Shown: piece by piece, positions 60,901 through 64,000 of the stretch
How positions within the stretch are numbered: position 1 is the stretch's first letter
How the letters are laid out: each line of letters opens with the position of its first letter
DNA from: Caprimulgus europaeus
Taxonomy: Eukaryota; Chordata; Aves; Caprimulgiformes; Caprimulgidae
Length of the DNA stretch: 64,000 bases
Direction of reading: 5' to 3'
NCBI GenBank assembly: GCA_907165065.1
Contig: OU015530.1
Span: 46,688,965-46,752,964, forward strand
Made by a program: the position numbers and the translations under genes
The notes under the pieces: model-generated
The model's input: the letters and a program-made list of their open reading frames with translations, nothing else
Told to the model about the DNA's origin: nothing
The model's database searches: none

Positions 60901-63900
60901 GTGTTTAAAAAGTAATGTGCTGACACTGATGCAGATTGTGTTTAAAAATAGGATATCATCATACAAGAGACGGCTCCTGAAAAACTCCACGTTTGTACAT
61001 TACATACAGTAAAGGAAGAGCAAGTAACGGGTCACTATGCAGGAATGGGTGTCCAAGGCTTCAATCATTTAAACATCTTGCCTAAAGAAGGCAAGTGAAG
61101 TTCAAAGTAGAGAACAATGGAAAGAATCCCAAAACAGGAAATATCTGTTACAGACATTAGAAATGCAGTAGATGATCCAGGTGCAGTCACATACTGACCA
61201 GGAAGGAATATTAGGCTTTGTTGCAGAGAATAACAAATCCCCAAAGCATTCAGTTTGATATGCAGCTGCAGAGCACAAGACAAACAAAAATTATTCCAGC
61301 AATAAAAAAATACAATAGAAATCAAAGGATATAGTTCTGCTTCTAAAAATAACACTGCTCATTAGACTTTACCTAACAGGCAATATGCAGTCTACTTACT
61401 GTGATTTAGAGATGATGTGCATATAAACTATACCAGTGCCTGAAGACATGCAGTGTTTGGCAGGAGGGATATAAATTTTGATGTTTATTAGCACTAGAAT
61501 TAAAAAATAAAAGGCTGAAACATAACGAGATAATATATTTCTTAAATGTCTCCGTTTTATAGAAAGGTATTTATAAAGTACACAACAGAGACTAGGAGCA
61601 CAATAGGTTCATGTAGCAAAGACAAGGGAGGTAGCTTCAGTTTATCAGAAGGCTTCTGAGACTACTGCATCAATTGACTTTACACGTTGAAAAATGCACG
61701 CACAAAGCCCTTTCCATTAAAGGAGGATTTAGATCTTGATCAACATTTTGCCTGGTTCATGGCAGTCCTCTTTCAACAAAGCAAGCCAATTAATTGAGTT
61801 TTTACGTGGCGTGAAATTTGGAGACCGGTTTGGAGAAGTGAGTATCCAAAATGATGAGACAGTGAAGGTGAGAAGGGGATGAAATGAGACTCTCCATCCC
61901 CACTCTGCTGTGAGGGGTCCAGGAGCTGCAGGGAAGGGGCAGGTCCATGGGGTAGGCAGCAGCAAGGCTGTGTGTGACAGAGTAGGTCTAGGCTCACAGC
62001 CTTGCCTTGTTTCCTCCTCTTGAATGCCCAAACACTGGGCTTCATGCCACAATATTGGCCACTGTGAGCTGAAAAACAAACAAAATAAACAGTAAGACTT
62101 TGACCAGTAGCTGAGAAATTTGCAGGACATATGCACAGACCTTTGCCAGGGATGCAGAAGTAGAAGCCAGGTCTTTCTTCTCATGCAGAGGGAGAAGTCT
62201 AAGACTAGGTAAACGTTCTCCTCCAAAACATAGGCTGGTGGGATGAAATAAACTCTCAGAAAATAATCACAAGTCTGCTTCCAGTAGACAGGGAAAATAA
62301 AATACAGGAAACATTACCGGAGTAAAAAAATCACATAAACAAAGAAGAAATAGTGCTGGTCTTAGAAGGAAAAGAGAAAAGGGAGGACAGTCATGATTTT
62401 CCAGATGTACAAGAAAATTCAGCTATAATCCAGCTTCTCTGTAGGGCAAATGAAAACCTTTTCTGTTGGACTGGCCTGATCCTCTCCTGAGATGGGTTGA
62501 GTCAATTAGACAGAATGCAAGAGAAATGTCAAATTATTGTTGCCATATGAAAAGCTGCCTTTTGCTTTGTGACTGGTCTCTACAAGCCAAAATTCATCAA
62601 AGGACTGACTGAATTTGAAGTTTGACACAGCTGGTATGAAAATGTCATCCAAGGTTTCAAAAACAGTAGTCTAAATATAGGTTCTTAAATATGTGTAACC
62701 TGTTTTTCAAAAATGTGGAGTTCTGTCAGCTCCCATGTGAAAATCAGACCAAGTCTACTTCACAGCTTCAACAGGGATTCAATAAATTGCATATAAGCAG
62801 CTGCTTCTGAAAACTTCATCTCTGCTTTGATTTCAATAGTTTTGCCCTTTCAAGTTGTACACTTCAAAATCTTTGAACAGAATGAGCAGACATTCCCAGG
62901 TAAATATATAGGAGAAGGACCAGAAGACAGCAAGAGATAGAAGGCATTTTTTTTACTCTTCTTCTAGGGAACAAATTTTGAGTTATCTGGCAGTAAATTA
63001 CTGCCTTCTACCATGCTGGCTGGTCAGCTGGGCAATCTAAACAGGGAGCTGAGAGCTCTGGTAGTCCATACAGCCATGATCCATCCCATCTGGTCTGGAG
63101 AAGCAGTGGGGAAAGAGATGCTCAAGCTCCCGGTCTACGACAGCAGAAGCTTTGGCAGCTGCAGGAAGGCTGTGGTGCTCTGCAGATGTCAAACATGTTG
63201 AAAAGGAGACAAAATGGACACCAAATGCTCATAAAGCCCAGGCAAGTGACCAACGTTTTTGTCTCTAGTGTAAATTTGCATTAATCCCCTGAAACCACCA
63301 GAATTAGTTCTGATATAAGAATTGGTGCTTGTGAACTTGTGAAATACTGAATAGCCTGGGCTCTATCTCAGGTCTCATTCTGGCAGTCAGGATGCCGAGT
63401 CTGGTCTTGTATTATTTGGAAAACAGGAAATGAAAAGGAAATTTCAGAAAGAGGATTTCCTCAAGGAAGGGAGATTCTGAAGGGTGTGGGAGGCAGATTC
63501 TTCAAAGGCTGTTTCAGCTAGTGCCAAATTCAAGAAAAGGGAGATATTACTTTGAGATAAGAATTAATATTATATTATAATTGATATACACCTCATTAGT
63601 TAAATGATAAATGTTGAAATAAATAAAACCTATTATAAACAAATTAGCATTAAGTAATTACTGCTTTTAACCCCAATGCCACTTCAAACAAGGAAAGGTA
63701 CCTCATGCTTCAGCTTTAGATTATCTGCACACACAGAATTAATTCCTAAATGATACACCAGATTGGCTTTACTGCATCATTAAAATCCACTGCCTTTGTT
63801 ACACACACTGTATTTTTAGCTTTGACTAGAGGCTGCTATTTTTACAACTGTGTGTTAGGCATACTTTACTTCTCTAAAATATAATTTATGGCTGACTTAA

Positions 63901-64000
63901 TTTATAAAATATATTAGTGAATGACACATCTTTTTAAACTAGCCTAATTTGATATTTCAATATATGGTTCTGCAGTGAAGTTTTCATGCATAGAATATGG
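57947..64000. other. AT-rich stretch without a recognisable gene
   Basis: No supported gene. The largest opening, 165 codons at 61,729-62,226 (minus), overlaps another frame of 90 codons on the same strand in a locally GC-richer patch (about 61,860-62,050). It has no recognised domain, so I do not call it. A 62-codon opening at 63,013-63,201 (plus) in another moderately GC-rich patch also has no recognisable motif. A 49-base homopurine tract is listed separately. Confidence 0.5.
60025..60073. repeat. 49-bp homopurine tract
   Basis: Uninterrupted purines: GAAGGGGGG, then A-runs broken by single G, then GAGAGAGAGAAGAG. Tracts like this can adopt triplex (H-DNA) structures and are slippage-prone. 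No gene is next to it. Confidence 0.9.

Noticed and set aside
61729..62226. 165-codon opening on the minus strand
   Set aside because: No domain or homolog is recognisable, composition follows a local GC-richer patch, and an overlapping same-strand frame is also open. Length alone is not enough in 64 kb.
1..64000. CRISPR arrays, tRNA/rRNA genes, phage or defence genes
   Set aside because: No regularly spaced repeats, cloverleaf-like sequence or bacterial-type gene organisation was found by eye; the window is vertebrate non-coding DNA.

Overview
This is a 64 kb piece of vertebrate, almost certainly bird, chromosome. The evidence is the repeat content. Every recognisable transposon copy is CR1 (the dominant avian LINE family) or an older CR1/L3/L2-like relic. 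The two youngest copies end in the octamer-type 3' tail (plus-strand CACAGAAT) typical of bird CR1. The DNA is AT-rich with simple repeats, with no operon-like gene packing, CRISPR, phage or bacterial gene. I could not identify the species. I found no host protein-coding exon, tRNA or rRNA gene I can support, so the window reads as intergenic or deep intronic sequence.

Layout. 1-12,390: AT-rich unique DNA with no gene; it holds a perfect 18-bp palindrome of two abutting E-boxes (9,288-9,305). 12,390-12,570: a cluster of inverted repeats and homeodomain/TCF-like words that could be a conserved enhancer. 13,080-13,440: an isolated GC-rich, CpG-poor block of unknown origin. 14,030-14,200: old CR1-like relic. 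17,688-18,763: a young 5'-truncated CR1 (minus strand) whose remaining reverse-transcriptase reading frame has no stop; its 5' junction carries a fold-back inverted repeat and, just beyond it, a 22-bp tandem duplication. 21,440-22,130: ancient CR1/L3-like copy (plus). 26.3, 27.1, 31.8 and 33.2 kb: four short relics. 38,250-38,700: a CR1 copy (plus) in which the endonuclease segment is joined directly to the end of the RT segment. 41,853-about 45,750: a nearly full-length CR1 (minus) with recognisable ORF1, endonuclease, RT and 3' end, inactivated by stops, frameshifts and a deletion in the endonuclease. 45,750-64,000: unique AT-rich DNA with a (CA)n microsatellite, homopurine and homopyrimidine tracts, a GC-richer hairpin-bearing block (48.27-48.64 kb) and a strong hairpin at 57.9 kb.

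The coding content is transposon-derived. In the longest copy ORF1 (Cys-rich segment plus coiled coil, presumed RNA-binding) precedes ORF2 (APE-type endonuclease plus reverse transcriptase), which together would carry out target-primed reverse transcription. Neither copy can now do so: one lacks its 5' three quarters and the other is mutated. I found no convincing previously undescribed system. The most interesting items are the CR1 junction structures, the CR1 internal deletion, the 57.9-kb hairpin and the candidate enhancer words.
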